A stretch of 64,000 nt of DNA from assembly GCF_000377985.1 (NCBI RefSeq), contig NZ_KB899042.1, forward strand, positions 1 to 64,000. The letters run 5' to 3'. Shown here one piece after another: positions 44,538-55,804 of this stretch. Position 1 is the first letter of the stretch. Each line of letters begins with the position of its first letter. Origin of the DNA: Sporolactobacillus vineae DSM 21990 = SL153 (GTDB taxonomy: Bacteria > Bacillota > Bacilli > Bacillales > Sporolactobacillaceae). The notes beneath the pieces were generated by a model that was not told the DNA's origin, searched no databases, and worked only from the letters and a program-made list of their open reading frames with translations. The translations under genes were made by a program, and so were the position numbers.

Positions 44538-45716
44538 TTAGCTTTCCTGATGATCCGACGATTCCGGCTGTTGACCGTCAGTCTGATCGTCAGACGTGTT
44601 CGCATCGGTCGCATCGGCACTTGCAGCAGCATCCGGTGACGTCGGAGCAGCAGTATCCTGATCGTCATCGAACAGGCCGTTTTCTTCTGCTTCCGTCTCG
44701 CTTTTGATATCGATCTTCCACCCCGTCAGTTTGGCGGCGAGCCGCGCATTCTGGCCTTTCTTACCGATAGCCAGAGAAAGCTGATAATCGGGAACGATAA
44801 CCGTCGTCGCCTTTTCCGCTTCATGGACGATCACCTTGACGACTTTTGACGGGCTGAGTGCGTTCGCAACATAAATGACAGGATCCTCGGACCAGTTGAC
44901 AATATCGATTTTCTCGCCCTTCAGTTCATTGACAATGGTCTGGACACGGGCACCTCTCTGGCCGACACAGGCACCGACAGCATCGACTTCCGGATCTTCG
45001 GCATAAACAGCGATTTTAGAGCGGTCGCCGGCTTCACGTGAAATCGATTTGATTTCAACTGTTCCATCGTAGATTTCCGGAACCTCAAGTTCAAAAAGTC
45101 TTTTCAGCAGTCCCGGGTGGGTTCTGGACACCGTAATCATCGGGCCTTTTTTGTTGTCTTCCACTTTCGTCAGATAGACCTTGATCCGGTCGTGCGGCCG
45201 ATAGGTTTCATTGGGCATCTGTTCCGACTGAGGTAGAAGCGCTTCGACACGGCCGAGATCCACATAAATGAACCGGTGATCAATCCGCTGAACGATACCG
45301 GTCATGATGTCGTCCTGCCGGTCGATGAATTCAGAATAAATGACGCCGCGTTCGGCTTCGCGGACACGCTGCGTCACGACCTGCTTCGCTGTCTGGGCGG
45401 CGATCCGTCCGAAATTGCGCGGAGTGACTTCGATTTCCACCGTATCGCCGATCTGATAATTGGAATTGAGCTTTTTCGCATCATCCAGTGAGATCTGCAG
45501 GTTCGGGTTTTCCACGGCTTCGGCGACTTCTTTACGCGCGTAGACTTTGATCTGCCCGAGAGTTTCATCAATCGCGACACGGACATTCTGTGCCTGTTCA
45601 AAGTTACGCTTATATGCAGAAATCAGGGCTGCCTCCAAGGCATCGAGCAGTACTTCCTTGCTGATTCCCTTGTCTTTTTCCAGCGCCGTAATCGCTTCAA
45701 CTAAATCACTGCTCAT
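44538..45716 (-). CDS. nusA: Transcription termination/antitermination factor NusA
   Basis: NusA modulates RNA polymerase pausing and intrinsic termination. From the ATG at 45716 (AAGGAG 8 bp upstream) the 392-residue protein has the N-terminal polymerase-binding domain (1-125), an S1 domain (about 130-200) and two KH domains (about 200-345, with [12 protein letters not shown] and [13 protein letters not shown]). A low-complexity acidic tail of about 50 residues, rich in Asp, Ala, Ser and Thr, follows and is longer than in B. subtilis NusA. The open frame extends 12 codons upstream without a ribosome binding site. A leader hairpin upstream of rimP may allow NusA-dependent autoregulation. Confidence 0.96.
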   Translation of the reverse strand: MSSDLVEAITALEKDKGISKEVLLDALEAALISAYKRNFEQAQNVRVAIDETLGQIKVYARKEVAEAVENPNLQISLDDAKKLNSNYQIGDTVEIEVTPRNFGRIAAQTAKQVVTQRVREAERGVIYSEFIDRQDDIMTGIVQRIDHRFIYVDLGRVEALLPQSEQMPNETYRPHDRIKVYLTKVEDNKKGPMITVSRTHPGLLKRLFELEVPEIYDGTVEIKSISREAGDRSKIAVYAEDPEVDAVGACVGQRGARVQTIVNELKGEKIDIVNWSEDPVIYVANALSPSKVVKVIVHEAEKATTVIVPDYQLSLAIGKKGQNARLAAKLTGWKIDIKSETEAEENGLFDDDQDTAAPTSPDAAASADATDANTSDDQTDGQQPESSDHQES

Positions 45717-45748
45717 TTCTTTCTCTCCTTTTCCATACATCCGATTCA

Positions 45749-46219
45749 TCAAAAAATAATGGCCAGTCTGCCGCTTGCAATCTTGCTGAAGGGCAGAGTT
45801 ACTGGAATCTCTCTTGTCTTCTGACGAACGGCAAGAATCACCTCTGTATCGCTGACTTTCTCAAGCCGGCCCTCAAACACCTTGGAACCGTCGACGGGTT
45901 CATAGGTGGTCAGATGAACATCCTTCCCCACAAAGCGCAAATAGTCCTGTTGATTTTTCAACGGACGCTCCGCACCGGCTGAAGATACTTCGAGGAAATA
46001 AGCTTCCTTAATCGGATCTTCCCTGTCGAGAATTTCACTCAGCTTCTCGCTGACTTTCTCGCAGGTATCCAGATCCACACCGGCCGGTGAATCAATAAAA
46101 ACCCGCAAAAAGCGGTTTTTTCCTTCCTTAACGAATTGGATATCCACGAGTTCCAGATCCAGGCTGCTCAGAATCGGCGACACCAGTTCGCCTGTCCTCT
46201 TCGCGATTGTGCTTGCCAT
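45749..46219 (-). CDS. rimP: Ribosome maturation factor RimP
   Basis: RimP assists 30S maturation. The 156-residue protein from the ATG at 46219 (AAAGGAGG 6 bp upstream) has the two-domain family pattern: LELVDIQFVKEGKNRFLRVFID and SPGVDLDTCEKVSEKLSE-like sequence, then VSSAGAERPL and a C-terminal Sm-like domain. The frame is open 67 codons further upstream, but that part covers the promoter and leader hairpin and is not coding. First gene of the rimP-nusA-ylxR-ylxQ-infB operon. Confidence 0.95.
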   Translation of the reverse strand: MASTIAKRTGELVSPILSSLDLELVDIQFVKEGKNRFLRVFIDSPAGVDLDTCEKVSEKLSEILDREDPIKEAYFLEVSSAGAERPLKNQQDYLRFVGKDVHLTTYEPVDGSKVFEGRLEKVSDTEVILAVRQKTREIPVTLPFSKIASGRLAIIF

Positions 46220-46241
46220 GTCAAGCCTCCTTTTGAAAACG

Positions 46242-46266
46242 AAAGAGTGGGAAAATCCCACTCTTT
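46242..46266 (-). promoter_or_regulatory. Leader attenuator hairpin of rimP-nusA
   Basis: Perfect stem AAAGAGTGGG / CCCACTCTTT with a 5-base loop, followed on the minus strand by a U-rich CGTTTTC. It lies between the rimP promoter (46299-46327) and the ribosome binding site, so it is in the leader. A weak terminator here would fit the NusA-dependent attenuation described for the nusA operon of B. subtilis. It may also terminate polC-directed upstream transcription. Confidence 0.6.
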
Positions 46267-46298
46267 GCGCACGAACTATTTCCAGTATTTCCTTCACC

Positions 46299-46327
46299 AC
46301 TATATCATACCCGGGAAATCTAGGCAA
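46299..46327 (-). promoter_or_regulatory. rimP-nusA operon promoter
   Basis: TTGCCT (46322-46327), 17-bp spacer, TATAGT (46299-46304) on the minus strand, about 80 bp before the rimP ATG. Confidence 0.7.
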
Positions 46328-46374
46328 GAATACCCTGATTCCGGCGTATTCAGGAAGAAGCGGACCATTTCTGA

Positions 46375-49300
46375 TCAGAAAAGAGACAGCTGGTTGGAGT
46401 CCGGCATCCCTTCCAGACAACCCTGATCATCGAGATACTCCAGGATGGTTTTGGATATTTTGGAACGTTTCTGCAGATCTTCCTTGGAAAGGAATTCACC
46501 CTGATCTCTTGCCGCCGCAATCGATTTGGCTGCGTTTGTTCCGATACCGGGAATCGCATTGAACGGCGGGATCAGCGACTTGCCGTCGACCAGAAAGCGT
46601 GTCGCATCCGAGCGGTACAGGTCGACCGTCTGAAAACTGAAGCCGCGTTCGCACATCTCCAGGGCAACTTCAAGCACCGTCAGCAGACTTTTCTCCTTCG
46701 GCAGCGCGTCATTGCCCTTCTGATCGATCTCATCCAGTTTCTCGCGGATCCGGTCCGGTCCCTGATGCATGACGTCGACATCGAAGTCGTCGGCACGGAC
46801 AGAGAAATAAGTCGCATAGAACAAAATCGGATAGTGAACTTTGAAATAAGCGATCCGAAAGGCCATCAGGACGTACGCCGTTGCATGGGCCTTCGGAAAC
46901 ATGTACTTGATTTTCAGACAGGACTGTAAATACCAGTCCGGTACGTTGTTTTCCTTCATCTCATTGATCCAGTCGTCATTGAGCCCTTTTCCCTTCCGGA
47001 CGGACTCCATGATTTTGAAGGCATGGGAAGGCTCAAGTCCCTGATGCATCAGATCGATCATAATGTCGTCACGGCAGGAAATGACGTCTTTGAGCACGCA
47101 CGTGCCGTCGTTGATCAGGATCTGCGCATTGCCCAGCCAGACATCTGTACCGTGTGACAGCCCGGATATTTGCACCAGTTCGGCAAAGGTCGTCGGTTTG
47201 GTGTCGTCAACCATCTGACGGACAAAACGCGTACCAAATTCCGGAATGCCGAGCACGCCCGTTTTGCAACGGATCTGTTCTGGCGTGACGCCCAGTGTCT
47301 CCGTTGAACTGAAAATCTTCATCGTGTCCTTATCGTCGACCGGAATCTTTTTCGGATCGATCCCGCTGAGATCCTGAAGCATACGGATGACCGTCGGATC
47401 ATCATGGCCGAGAATATCGAGTTTCAGAATATTATCATGGATGGAATGGAAGTCGAAGTGCGTTGTCTGCCATTCCGCCGTCTTGTCGTCAGCAGGATAC
47501 TGAACCGGCGTGAAATCATAAATTTCCATGTCGCGAGGAACAACGACGATACCGCCCGGATGCTGTCCGGTTGTGCGTTTGGCACCGGTACACCCGGCCG
47601 CCAGCCGGTCCCGCTCAGCGCCGCGCAGTTGTTTCCCCGTGTCCTCTTCATAGCCCTTGACATAGCCGTAAGCCGTCTTATCGGCAATCGTGCCAATCGT
47701 TCCGGCCCGGTAGACTTTATCCGCACCGAAAATTTCTTTTGTGTAGTTGTGGGCAACAGGCTGATAGTCGCCGGAAAAATTCAGGTCGATATCCGGCACT
47801 TTGTCGCCTTTGAACCCCAGGAATGTTTCGAACGGAATATCATGTCCGTCCTTCTTCATCGGTGTACCGCATTCCGGACAGTTTTTATCCGGCAGATCAA
47901 ACCCGCAGGCAACAGAACCGTCGGTGAAAAACTCGACATGATGGCATTTAGGACACAGGTAATGCGGCGGCAGCGGATTAACTTCCGTGATTTCCAGCAT
48001 CGTCGCCACCAGCGACGAGCCGACCGACCCACGGGAACCAACCAGGTAACCGTCTGAAAGTGATTTTTTCACCAGCTTATGGGCAATCAGATAAATTACG
48101 GAAAAACCATTTCCAATAATACTCTTCAGTTCCCTAGCCAGCCGTTTTTCCACGAGATCCGGAAGCTTTTCACCGTAAAGATAATGGGCGCGTGCATACG
48201 ATTTTTCCCTGACCTCATCTTCTGCCCCGTCGATCGTCGGTGTATAGAGGCGGTCTTTGACCGGATGCACTTCATCGATACTGTCGGCAATCGCATTCGG
48301 ATTGGTGACGACGACTTCCTTCGCCTTTTGCGCACCGAGAAAACTCATGCAGTCCAGCATCTCGTCTGTGGTGCGGAAATGGACATCAGGTAACGTCTGT
48401 CGGTTGAGCGGATTGCCGGCTTGCGACCGAATCAGGATTTCCCGGTAAATCGCATCGTGCGGATCAAGGAAATGAACATCTCCGGTGGCGACCACCGGCT
48501 TATCCAGCTTTTCCCCGAGCTTAACCAGTTTGGTCATGATATCCTTTAAAGCCAGTTCATCCCGGACAATACCCTTCTCGACCAGATGCCTGTAATTGGA
48601 CGGAGGCTGAATTTCAATATAATCGTAGAAACCGGCTACTTTCTCAGCCTGTTCCGCAGACTTTTCCATCATCGTCTCAAACAGTTCGCCTTTGTCGCAG
48701 CCGGATCCGATAATCAGTCCGTCACGATATTTTGTCAGCAGCGATCTGGGAATTCTCGGAACCCTGTAAAAATACTTGACATGTGCATAGGAAACGAGTT
48801 TGTACAGATTTTTCAGCCCGGTCTGGTTTTTGACAAGCAGGATCACATGCGTTGGACGAACCCGGTCAAGATTTCCTTTGCCAAGGTTATCGTTCAGCTG
48901 ATCGTGGTAGAGCATCCCCTTTGCGGCAGCATCCTGAAGCATTTTCCAGGCCAGATAGCCGGTCGCTTCCGTATCGTAAATTGCCCGGTGGTGGTGGGTA
49001 AGTTCAATATGAAACGCTTTGCAGAGTGTATCAAGCTTATGGTTCTTAAATTCCGGATAGAGAAAACGCCCGAGCTCCAGCGTATCAATCACCGGATTGG
49101 CAGCTTCATCAAATCCGAGCTTTTTATAACCGGCATTGAGAAACCCCATATCAAAAGTTGCGTTATGGGCGACAAGTATGGCGTCGCCGGTAAATTCACG
49201 GAAATCGGTGATGACTTTCCCGGCATCGGGTGCATCGGCCAGCATTTCATCGGTGATACTGGTCAGCTCTGTGATCTTTCGCGGCAGTGGATGATGTGGA

Positions 49301-50676
49301 TTGGCAAATTGGTCAAACTTGTCGATCACTTTGCCGTCCTTGATCTTCACGGCCGCGAGCTCAATGATCGTGTCATATACCGCAGACAGTCCGGTCGTTT
49401 CCGTATCATAAACGACATAGACAGCTTCCGACAGTTCACGGTGCTCAAGGTTATAGGCGATCGGCACGCCGTCGTCGATCATGTTCGCTTCCATGCCGTA
49501 CAGGACTTTCATAGCGTATTTCTTTCCGGCATTGTACGCCTCGGGGAAAGACTGAACCACGCCGTGATCGGTGATCGCAACGGCGCGGTGGCCCCATTCT
49601 TTCGCCTGTTTGATCAGCGCTGTCGCTGTCACAACGGCATCCATTTGGCTCATCACCGTATGGGCGTGGAGCTCGACACGCTTTTCGCCGTCCGGTGCCT
49701 GATCCTCCCGTTTTATCGGTCGGATCTCTTCAATGTCGTTGGCAATCATCACGAGGTCACGGGCAAAGCTGTCATTTTGCACCCCGCCGCGTACCCTGAC
49801 CCAGATTCCTTTATGCAGCTTCTGGAATTGGGCGGCATCTTCCTTGTCGCGGGAAAATGCTTTGACCAGCAGTGAGTCCGTATAATCGGTCACTTTGAAA
49901 AGGAGCAGCGTCCGGCCGCTGCGCAGTTCGCGCGTCTCGCAGTCAAAAATATAGCCCTGGATCGTCATCCGGCGTTCTTCATCCTGGATGGTTTCGATCG
50001 ATACAGGTTCATCATGAATATCGTAACCGAATTTGAACGGGCCTTCCGGTGCCGCATCCGCTTCTTCTTTACTTTTCTGCTGCTCGAGCATCGCCTGGAG
50101 TACTTTCTGATGGTCTTCTTCCTGACGCTGCCGGACAAAATCATCATAGGCTTTCGACTTGTCCTCGGGATTGATTTTTATCTCAAGCGTAAATGGCGGG
50201 AAGCCGAATTGTCTGAACTGTTCATTGAGTTCGTGCGGCAGCTTCCGTTTCATCAGCCCGGCTTCAGATTCATTTGTCGCCGCCAGTATCAGCTGTCTGC
50301 CGTCCGCATGCGGTTCCTGGCCGGAAAGGCAATTTTTCATCAGCGGGAACTGAGCCGACAGAGCTTTGGAAACCATCGGCCAGTATTCGCTCACTTCATC
50401 CCCGGCGTTCATTGCGGCACGTGTTTCGATAGAAAAGGTAATCTCAGGAACAATATGGTGAAAAGCCTGATCAAGACTGCTTTGCAGCCACTTATAGACC
50501 GTCAGCGGTAAAATCCGGTCAATCCGGAAAGCGAAGTGCCAGCATTTTTCTTTACGAAAAACGGTTAGTTTTTCAATTTCACCATTCTGAAAATAATCCG
50601 TCATCCATTTTTCCGGAGCATTGATCTGTTCCATCAGGACAGACCATCTTGAGGATCCGGCTTCATCTTTGGCCAC
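46375..50676 (-). CDS. polC: DNA polymerase III alpha subunit PolC
   Basis: PolC is the replicative polymerase of low-G+C Gram-positives and carries its own proofreading exonuclease. The 1433-residue chain contains an N-terminal domain, an OB fold, the PHP domain starting near ELHAHT (about 333), the inserted DnaQ-like exonuclease ([10 protein letters not shown], about 423), a second PHP part, a zinc site with CPKCHH and CPECG (about 910-940), palm and fingers, and a C-terminal helix-hairpin-helix. The start is GTG with AAAGGAGA upstream. The same order, proS-polC-rimP, is seen in B. subtilis. Confidence 0.97.
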   Translation of the reverse strand: MAKDEAGSSRWSVLMEQINAPEKWMTDYFQNGEIEKLTVFRKEKCWHFAFRIDRILPLTVYKWLQSSLDQAFHHIVPEITFSIETRAAMNAGDEVSEYWPMVSKALSAQFPLMKNCLSGQEPHADGRQLILAATNESEAGLMKRKLPHELNEQFRQFGFPPFTLEIKINPEDKSKAYDDFVRQRQEEDHQKVLQAMLEQQKSKEEADAAPEGPFKFGYDIHDEPVSIETIQDEERRMTIQGYIFDCETRELRSGRTLLLFKVTDYTDSLLVKAFSRDKEDAAQFQKLHKGIWVRVRGGVQNDSFARDLVMIANDIEEIRPIKREDQAPDGEKRVELHAHTVMSQMDAVVTATALIKQAKEWGHRAVAITDHGVVQSFPEAYNAGKKYAMKVLYGMEANMIDDGVPIAYNLEHRELSEAVYVVYDTETTGLSAVYDTIIELAAVKIKDGKVIDKFDQFANPHHPLPRKITELTSITDEMLADAPDAGKVITDFREFTGDAILVAHNATFDMGFLNAGYKKLGFDEAANPVIDTLELGRFLYPEFKNHKLDTLCKAFHIELTHHHRAIYDTEATGYLAWKMLQDAAAKGMLYHDQLNDNLGKGNLDRVRPTHVILLVKNQTGLKNLYKLVSYAHVKYFYRVPRIPRSLLTKYRDGLIIGSGCDKGELFETMMEKSAEQAEKVAGFYDYIEIQPPSNYRHLVEKGIVRDELALKDIMTKLVKLGEKLDKPVVATGDVHFLDPHDAIYREILIRSQAGNPLNRQTLPDVHFRTTDEMLDCMSFLGAQKAKEVVVTNPNAIADSIDEVHPVKDRLYTPTIDGAEDEVREKSYARAHYLYGEKLPDLVEKRLARELKSIIGNGFSVIYLIAHKLVKKSLSDGYLVGSRGSVGSSLVATMLEITEVNPLPPHYLCPKCHHVEFFTDGSVACGFDLPDKNCPECGTPMKKDGHDIPFETFLGFKGDKVPDIDLNFSGDYQPVAHNYTKEIFGADKVYRAGTIGTIADKTAYGYVKGYEEDTGKQLRGAERDRLAAGCTGAKRTTGQHPGGIVVVPRDMEIYDFTPVQYPADDKTAEWQTTHFDFHSIHDNILKLDILGHDDPTVIRMLQDLSGIDPKKIPVDDKDTMKIFSSTETLGVTPEQIRCKTGVLGIPEFGTRFVRQMVDDTKPTTFAELVQISGLSHGTDVWLGNAQILINDGTCVLKDVISCRDDIMIDLMHQGLEPSHAFKIMESVRKGKGLNDDWINEMKENNVPDWYLQSCLKIKYMFPKAHATAYVLMAFRIAYFKVHYPILFYATYFSVRADDFDVDVMHQGPDRIREKLDEIDQKGNDALPKEKSLLTVLEVALEMCERGFSFQTVDLYRSDATRFLVDGKSLIPPFNAIPGIGTNAAKSIAAARDQGEFLSKEDLQKRSKISKTILEYLDDQGCLEGMPDSNQLSLF

Positions 50677-50793
50677 CCTCAGGCATCTCCTTTCACAATC
50701 TTATTCTCTCATTCTACTAAACTTCGCCCCTCTGAAGCGATACCCCAAAGAATTTTTTTAATGCAGCTTCAGATTCTTCAGCTTATGTCAAAC

Positions 50794-50819
50794 AAAAAGA
50801 GGGATCTCATTGATCCCTC
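50794..50819 (-). terminator. Intrinsic terminator of proS
   Basis: Stem GAGGGATC / GATCCCTC with a 5-base loop, followed on the minus strand by TTTTTG. Confidence 0.88.
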
Positions 50820-50840
50820 AGCCTTGACTGACATTCCGAC

Positions 50841-52496
50841 TCATTTTGCTGTTTCCAGCAGCTGATCGACTGTCCGAAGCAATTCAGAAGCCGGAAATTC
50901 TGTTCTTCCCTCAGATGCATTCTGCCTTGATCCGGCCTCAACCAGATCCTGGCCGGCACCCTTTCCGACAACAAGCTGTACCGGACAGCCGATCAGATCA
51001 CTGTCGGCGAATTTTACACCGGGACGTTCTTTACGGTCGTCCCAGAGTACATCGAATCCGTGGCTGAGCAGCTCCTGATACAGTTTCTCAGACAATTGTG
51101 CCTGTTCCTGTTTTTTCGGATTGACGGTAATCAGATGAACCTGGAACGGCGCCAGTGCTTTCGGCCACATCAGGCCATTCTCATCATGATACTGTTCACA
51201 GATGGCCGAGAGTGTCCGGGAAACACCGATTCCATAGCAGCCCATGATCAGCGGGTGCGACTTCCCCTGATCATCAAGAAAAAGCGCGCCCATCGCTTCG
51301 GAATATTTGGTGCCGAGTTTGAAAACCTGCCCGACTTCAATTCCTTTGGCAAACCGGATCGTTCCCTTGCCGTCCGGAGAAGGATCGCCTTCTTTAACGA
51401 ACCGCAAATCGTGATAATGAGTAATCTGAAGGTCGCGTTCCGGATCGACATTTATGTACGTCGTATCATCCGCCTGATTGTAAAACCCTGCTCCGGTCAA
51501 AGTCCGGATGCCCTGATCCGCAAGAATCCTGACTTTGTCGTCATGATAAAATGGATCCGGAAGCTGATCATTTTCAATAGGTTCAAGGAGATCCGTGCCA
51601 AGTACATTTTTCACCTTGACATCGTTTACTTCATCTTCCGCCCGGACCAGGACAAGAATGGTTTCTGTACGTGTCTTGAATCCATATAAAGCCAGCTCCT
51701 GACCGGCTGGAACCGGCTGTCTGCCCCGCTGGCCGATCCGTTCCTGCGCGGTATGCCGCGAACCTTCCACTGACTGGCCGACTACCGGTGCCATTTCCAG
51801 GTTGGCGGCATAATCGGACTGATCCGAATAGGCGATTGTATCCTCCCCGATTTCAGCCAGCGCCTGGAACTCATGCGTATCCTTGCCGCCCATCGCGCCG
51901 GAGTCGGCAAGTACAGCACGATATTTCAGTCCGCAGCGGTCAAACACATGCTTATAAGCATTAAATATTTTCCAATATGCCTCATCGAGACTCTCTTCAT
52001 CGGCATGAAAAGAATAAGCATCCTTCATAATAAATTCTCTGCCGCGGAGCAGGCCGAATCTTGGCCGCTTCTCATCACGGTATTTCGTTTGAATCTGATA
52101 AACAGCCATCGGCAATTTCTTATAGGTATTCAGTGTATCTCGTACCAGGCTGGTGACCAGTTCTTCACCGGTTGCTCCTAAAGCAAAAAAACGGCCGTGC
52201 CGGTCTTTAAGGCGCATCAGTTCGGGACCGTAGACATCCCATCTGCCCGATTCATGCCATAACTCCGCCGGCTGCATGGCCGGCATGAGCAGTTCCTGAG
52301 CACCCGTCCGGTCCATCTCTTCACGAATGATCTGCTCGATTTTCTTAATGATTTTATAGCCCAGCGGAAGATAGGAATAAATTCCCGCCGCATTCTGACG
52401 GATGAATCCGCCGCGCAAAAGCAGACGGTGGCTGGCTGATTCCGCGTCGGCAGGAACCTCCTTCAATGTCGGAATAAACATTTTGCTTTGTCTCAT
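50841..52496 (-). CDS. proS: Prolyl-tRNA synthetase
   Basis: ProS charges tRNA-Pro. The protein has the class II motifs, with FIPTLKEVPADAE at the N terminus, motif 2 within KYRDEKRPRFGLLRGREF, and the editing INS domain (about 230-390) typical of bacterial-type enzymes. Motif 3 GCYGIGVSRTL and a C-terminal anticodon-binding domain follow. The ATG at 52496 matches relatives; an in-frame TTG five codons upstream lacks similarity. Only 63 bp separate it from rseP, too little for a T-box leader. Confidence 0.96.
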   Translation of the reverse strand: MRQSKMFIPTLKEVPADAESASHRLLLRGGFIRQNAAGIYSYLPLGYKIIKKIEQIIREEMDRTGAQELLMPAMQPAELWHESGRWDVYGPELMRLKDRHGRFFALGATGEELVTSLVRDTLNTYKKLPMAVYQIQTKYRDEKRPRFGLLRGREFIMKDAYSFHADEESLDEAYWKIFNAYKHVFDRCGLKYRAVLADSGAMGGKDTHEFQALAEIGEDTIAYSDQSDYAANLEMAPVVGQSVEGSRHTAQERIGQRGRQPVPAGQELALYGFKTRTETILVLVRAEDEVNDVKVKNVLGTDLLEPIENDQLPDPFYHDDKVRILADQGIRTLTGAGFYNQADDTTYINVDPERDLQITHYHDLRFVKEGDPSPDGKGTIRFAKGIEVGQVFKLGTKYSEAMGALFLDDQGKSHPLIMGCYGIGVSRTLSAICEQYHDENGLMWPKALAPFQVHLITVNPKKQEQAQLSEKLYQELLSHGFDVLWDDRKERPGVKFADSDLIGCPVQLVVGKGAGQDLVEAGSRQNASEGRTEFPASELLRTVDQLLETAK

Positions 52497-52559
52497 TAAC
52501 CCGCACCCCAATATATAATCGTTTCATTGTTTCCGCTATGAACATTGTCTCTGCCTGCA

Positions 52560-53819
52560 CTAACGCATGAAAATATTCTGTAAATCGTTCCAGGTTACCA
52601 GAATCATCAGCAGCATCAGCAGAGCAAAACCGATAAAGTGAACCATTGCTTCCTTCTGCGGTTCCACCGGTTTCCCGCGAAGTCCCTCAATCACCAGAAA
52701 CAGCAGACGCCCGCCGTCCAGTGCCGGAAGCGGAAGCAGATTGATAACAGCCAGGTTGACACTCAGGAAAGCCGTCCAGTTGAGCACAAGTACCAGCCCC
52801 TGAGAAACAACCTGGCCGGTCATGCTGTAGATACGCGCCGGACCGGCAAGATCATTCAGATTAAATCCACCGGTGACCATCATCTTTAACCCCTGTAGTT
52901 CCATACCGATCCAGTATCCGGTCTGTTTCACACCGGCAAGAAACGCCTCAGGGATTGAGTGCACGGTCGGTCCGTAAGCACCGATCACGCCTTCATTGCC
53001 GTCAGTTCCCTTGCGTTGCCCGGTCACAAGGACAATGGTTTTCGTCGCGGAATCACGGTTAACGACCAGTGTCAGCTTCTCTTTTGGATGTTTCTGGACA
53101 AATCCGACGATCTGATTCCAGCTGGACATACCCTGACCATTGATGCTGACAATCCGGTCATCAGCCTGTAAACCGGCTTTCTGTGCCGGATAATCCGGAA
53201 GCAGCTGCCCGAGCTTCGGCGCATCGGAGGGGATCCCCTGAATGCTGTAGAAAACAATAAAAACAACTACAGCAAGAACAAGATTCATGAACGGTCCGGC
53301 AAAAATAGTCAGAAACCTTTTCCAAAGCGCCTGCGAGGCAAACTGCCGGTCAAGCGGTGCAATCTGAAATTCCTGATTATCCGAAACATAAGTTGCACGG
53401 CGATCCAGATCATACCGGACTAAAGGGCTGTTCTCCTGCTCATACCCGGCAAGATACAGGTCCTTTTCAAGATCGCAGTGTTCCACGGTCATCAGTCTGG
53501 CATCCGGATATTTATCCAGATGATCGGTGATCAGTCGGCTAACCTTGCCCTCGTTATTGAAAAACAAGCCGACACGCTGGCCCGGCTTCACTTCGACAAT
53601 TTCCGGATCCTCTCCGGCCATCCGGACATAGCCGCCGATGGGCAGCAGACGGAGGGTATACACCGTCTCTCCTTTTTTCACAGCGAACAGTTTCGGACCA
53701 AATCCGATCGCATATTCACGACAGAGAATGCCGCTCTTCTTTGCGACAATCAGATGCCCGAGTTCATGAATCGACACCAGCAGCCCGAAAATAATCACAA
53801 CGACGATCAGCGTCTCCAC
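52560..53819 (-). CDS. rseP: Site-2 zinc metalloprotease RseP/RasP
   Basis: An intramembrane protease that cleaves anti-sigma factors and leftover signal peptides; in B. subtilis RasP activates sigma-W and is needed for division and sporulation. The zinc motif HELGH is at residues 18-22, in the first membrane segment. A PDZ domain (about 195-285) precedes the late membrane segments, the second of which carries NLLPLPALDGGR. Length (419) is normal. The start is GTG with AGAGGTG 8 bp upstream. It lies between dxr and proS. Confidence 0.95.
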   Translation of the reverse strand: METLIVVVIIFGLLVSIHELGHLIVAKKSGILCREYAIGFGPKLFAVKKGETVYTLRLLPIGGYVRMAGEDPEIVEVKPGQRVGLFFNNEGKVSRLITDHLDKYPDARLMTVEHCDLEKDLYLAGYEQENSPLVRYDLDRRATYVSDNQEFQIAPLDRQFASQALWKRFLTIFAGPFMNLVLAVVVFIVFYSIQGIPSDAPKLGQLLPDYPAQKAGLQADDRIVSINGQGMSSWNQIVGFVQKHPKEKLTLVVNRDSATKTIVLVTGQRKGTDGNEGVIGAYGPTVHSIPEAFLAGVKQTGYWIGMELQGLKMMVTGGFNLNDLAGPARIYSMTGQVVSQGLVLVLNWTAFLSVNLAVINLLPLPALDGGRLLFLVIEGLRGKPVEPQKEAMVHFIGFALLMLLMILVTWNDLQNIFMR

Positions 53820-53845
53820 GAGCGTTCACCTCTGTAACCTGAATT

Positions 53846-54994
53846 TTATTTAATCCGTGAATGAACAAATGCACGTGTACGCCTGTCCGCTTCCTCAATG
53901 GCGTCCAGATCCGGCGAAGCAATGATCTGATGGTGGTCCAGTGCATCGCCGACCAGCGGTTCAATATCAAGGAAACGAATTTTCCCGTCAAGAAACAGAT
54001 CAACTGCCGTCTCATTGGCTGCATTAAGTACGGTCGGCATCGATCCCCCGGCCTTTCCTGCCGCATAAGCCAGTGCCACGGCAGGATACCGTTTCAGATC
54101 CACTTTCTGAAAATGCAGCGTTCCCATTTCCCATAAGTTTAACCTTTTTGTCTGCTTCAGTTCAAGTCTTGAGGGGTAGGTCATGGCATATTGAATCGGA
54201 ACGAGCATACTGGGCACGCCAAGTTGGGCAATCATGCTGTGATCAGCATATTCCACAAGTGAATGAACAATGCTTTCTCTGTGAATCAGGGTCTCGATCC
54301 GGTCATAAGGCACACCAAATAACCAGTGTGCCTCGATGACTTCCAGCCCTTTATTCATCATGGTCGAACTATCGACGGTGATTTTTGCCCCCATCGACCA
54401 GTTGGGATGCTGCACCGCATCAGCAACTGTGACATCTTGCAATTCATCCCGCCGCCGGTCCCGGAACGTCCCGCCGGAAGCCGTCAGAATCAGCCGGGTG
54501 ACGGCTGATTTGTCCTGCCCCTGCAGAGACTGGAAAATAGCCGAATGTTCACTGTCAATCGGAAGCACCGGAACGTTGCGCCTCTTTGCCTGTTCCATGA
54601 CAAGATGTCCGCCTGTAACCAGCGTTTCTTTGTTTGCCAGACCGATCGTCTTCCCTGCTTCGATGGCTGCCAGTGTGGGTTCCAGGCCGATACTGCCAAG
54701 CACAGCATTCACGAGCATATCACTCGGTCCGTAGGCAGCAGCTTCAATCATGCCTTCAGGGCCGTAGACGACTTTACTGTTTCCACTGAGTTCGATGTGC
54801 AGCCGATCGGCAACTGCTTTATTTTTAACGGCAATTAATTCCGGCTTGAATTCACGAATCAACGGGAGTGCCTTACGGATATTGGCACCGAAAGCAAAGG
54901 CCGAAACCGAAAATACATCCGGATGTTCCCGGATGACTGCCAATGTCTGTGTACCGACGGATCCGGTGGCACCAAGCAAACTAATCTTTTTCAT
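53846..54994 (-). CDS. dxr: 1-deoxy-D-xylulose-5-phosphate reductoisomerase
   Basis: Dxr forms 2-C-methylerythritol 4-phosphate, the committed step of the MEP isoprenoid pathway. The 382-residue protein has the NADPH motif [10 protein letters not shown], the metal-binding region [19 protein letters not shown] and [16 protein letters not shown]. It sits with uppS and cdsA, linking isoprenoid and lipid-carrier synthesis. Confidence 0.97.
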   Translation of the reverse strand: MKKISLLGATGSVGTQTLAVIREHPDVFSVSAFAFGANIRKALPLIREFKPELIAVKNKAVADRLHIELSGNSKVVYGPEGMIEAAAYGPSDMLVNAVLGSIGLEPTLAAIEAGKTIGLANKETLVTGGHLVMEQAKRRNVPVLPIDSEHSAIFQSLQGQDKSAVTRLILTASGGTFRDRRRDELQDVTVADAVQHPNWSMGAKITVDSSTMMNKGLEVIEAHWLFGVPYDRIETLIHRESIVHSLVEYADHSMIAQLGVPSMLVPIQYAMTYPSRLELKQTKRLNLWEMGTLHFQKVDLKRYPAVALAYAAGKAGGSMPTVLNAANETAVDLFLDGKIRFLDIEPLVGDALDHHQIIASPDLDAIEEADRRTRAFVHSRIK

Positions 54995-55009
54995 TATTCT
55001 CCTCCTGCT

Positions 55010-55804
55010 TCAGCTGATCATTCCGGCCAGGTATAAGACAGGGAGGACAAAGATCAGACTATCGAAGCGGTCAAAAAACCCTCCGTGTCCCGGCAATATG
55101 TCGCCGGAGTCTTTAACCCCGAAATGGCGTTTCACTGCAGATTCTGCAAGATCGCCGACCTGGCCGAGTACAGAAATAATCAGCGTCACGGTCACAAATA
55201 GCCCGGCTGATGCAAACAGCGGCCTCCGGATGATGAATTGAAAAACAGCAGCGACAAGAAAAGCAGCAGCAACGGCTCCGATTGAACCTTCCACCGTCTT
55301 ATTCGGACTGATGTGGGGCGCTAGTTTATGCCGTCCTAATTTTCTCCCGACAAAATAGGCACCTGAGTCGGTCGCCCACATGGTAATCTGAACAAAAAGC
55401 ACCAGAAGCAGGCTCTCGAGGCGGAGCTGGGCCAGAAGGTAAAAGGAAAAGCCTATGTAACTCACGAAAAAGAAGAGAAAGGAAGCCTCTTCAATCTGAA
55501 AACGGTTCTTTGAAAATACGACGGCAGCCAGTAAAACCAGTACCAGAAGAACCAGAAGCCGAATGAAATACGTCTGGAACTCCGAACCTTTCAGAAAGGG
55601 CGCAGCGAAGACAAGTGCGGCAGTGAATGCTGCACTAAGCAGAACCCCCGGAGATCGCAGTGAAATATGTTTCATGGCTGCCAGTTCCAGCAGTGTAATA
55701 ACGGCGATAATGGTTGCAAGAAGGACGAACGGAACAGATCCGACGAAAAGGATTGCAAGATACATTGCCCCGGCGATGAAACCCGTCGTCATCCTCAGCC
55801 TCAT
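55010..55804 (-). CDS. cdsA: Phosphatidate cytidylyltransferase
   Basis: CdsA makes CDP-diacylglycerol, the precursor used by pgsA. The 264-residue membrane protein has about seven to eight hydrophobic segments and the C-terminal family signature with GQVGDLAESAVKR, KDSG and PGHGGFFDRFDS. Its start overlaps the uppS stop by 4 bp. Confidence 0.96.
   Translation of the reverse strand: MRLRMTTGFIAGAMYLAILFVGSVPFVLLATIIAVITLLELAAMKHISLRSPGVLLSAAFTAALVFAAPFLKGSEFQTYFIRLLVLLVLVLLAAVVFSKNRFQIEEASFLFFFVSYIGFSFYLLAQLRLESLLLVLFVQITMWATDSGAYFVGRKLGRHKLAPHISPNKTVEGSIGAVAAAFLVAAVFQFIIRRPLFASAGLFVTVTLIISVLGQVGDLAESAVKRHFGVKDSGDILPGHGGFFDRFDSLIFVLPVLYLAGMIS

Noticed and set aside
45717-46420. Extended N termini of nusA and rimP (and likewise recA, rny, spoIIIE, pyrH, pnp)
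   Set aside because: The frames are open upstream, but the extra residues lack family similarity, and canonical ribosome binding sites sit before the internal starts chosen. For rimP the extension covers a promoter and a hairpin.
48586-49875. Open frame of 429 codons on the plus strand opposite polC
   Set aside because: It is antisense to conserved PolC exonuclease and PHP domains and shows no family similarity.
52497-52559. T-box leader before proS
   Set aside because: The gap to rseP is only 63 bp, and neither the T-box sequence nor a terminator hairpin is present.
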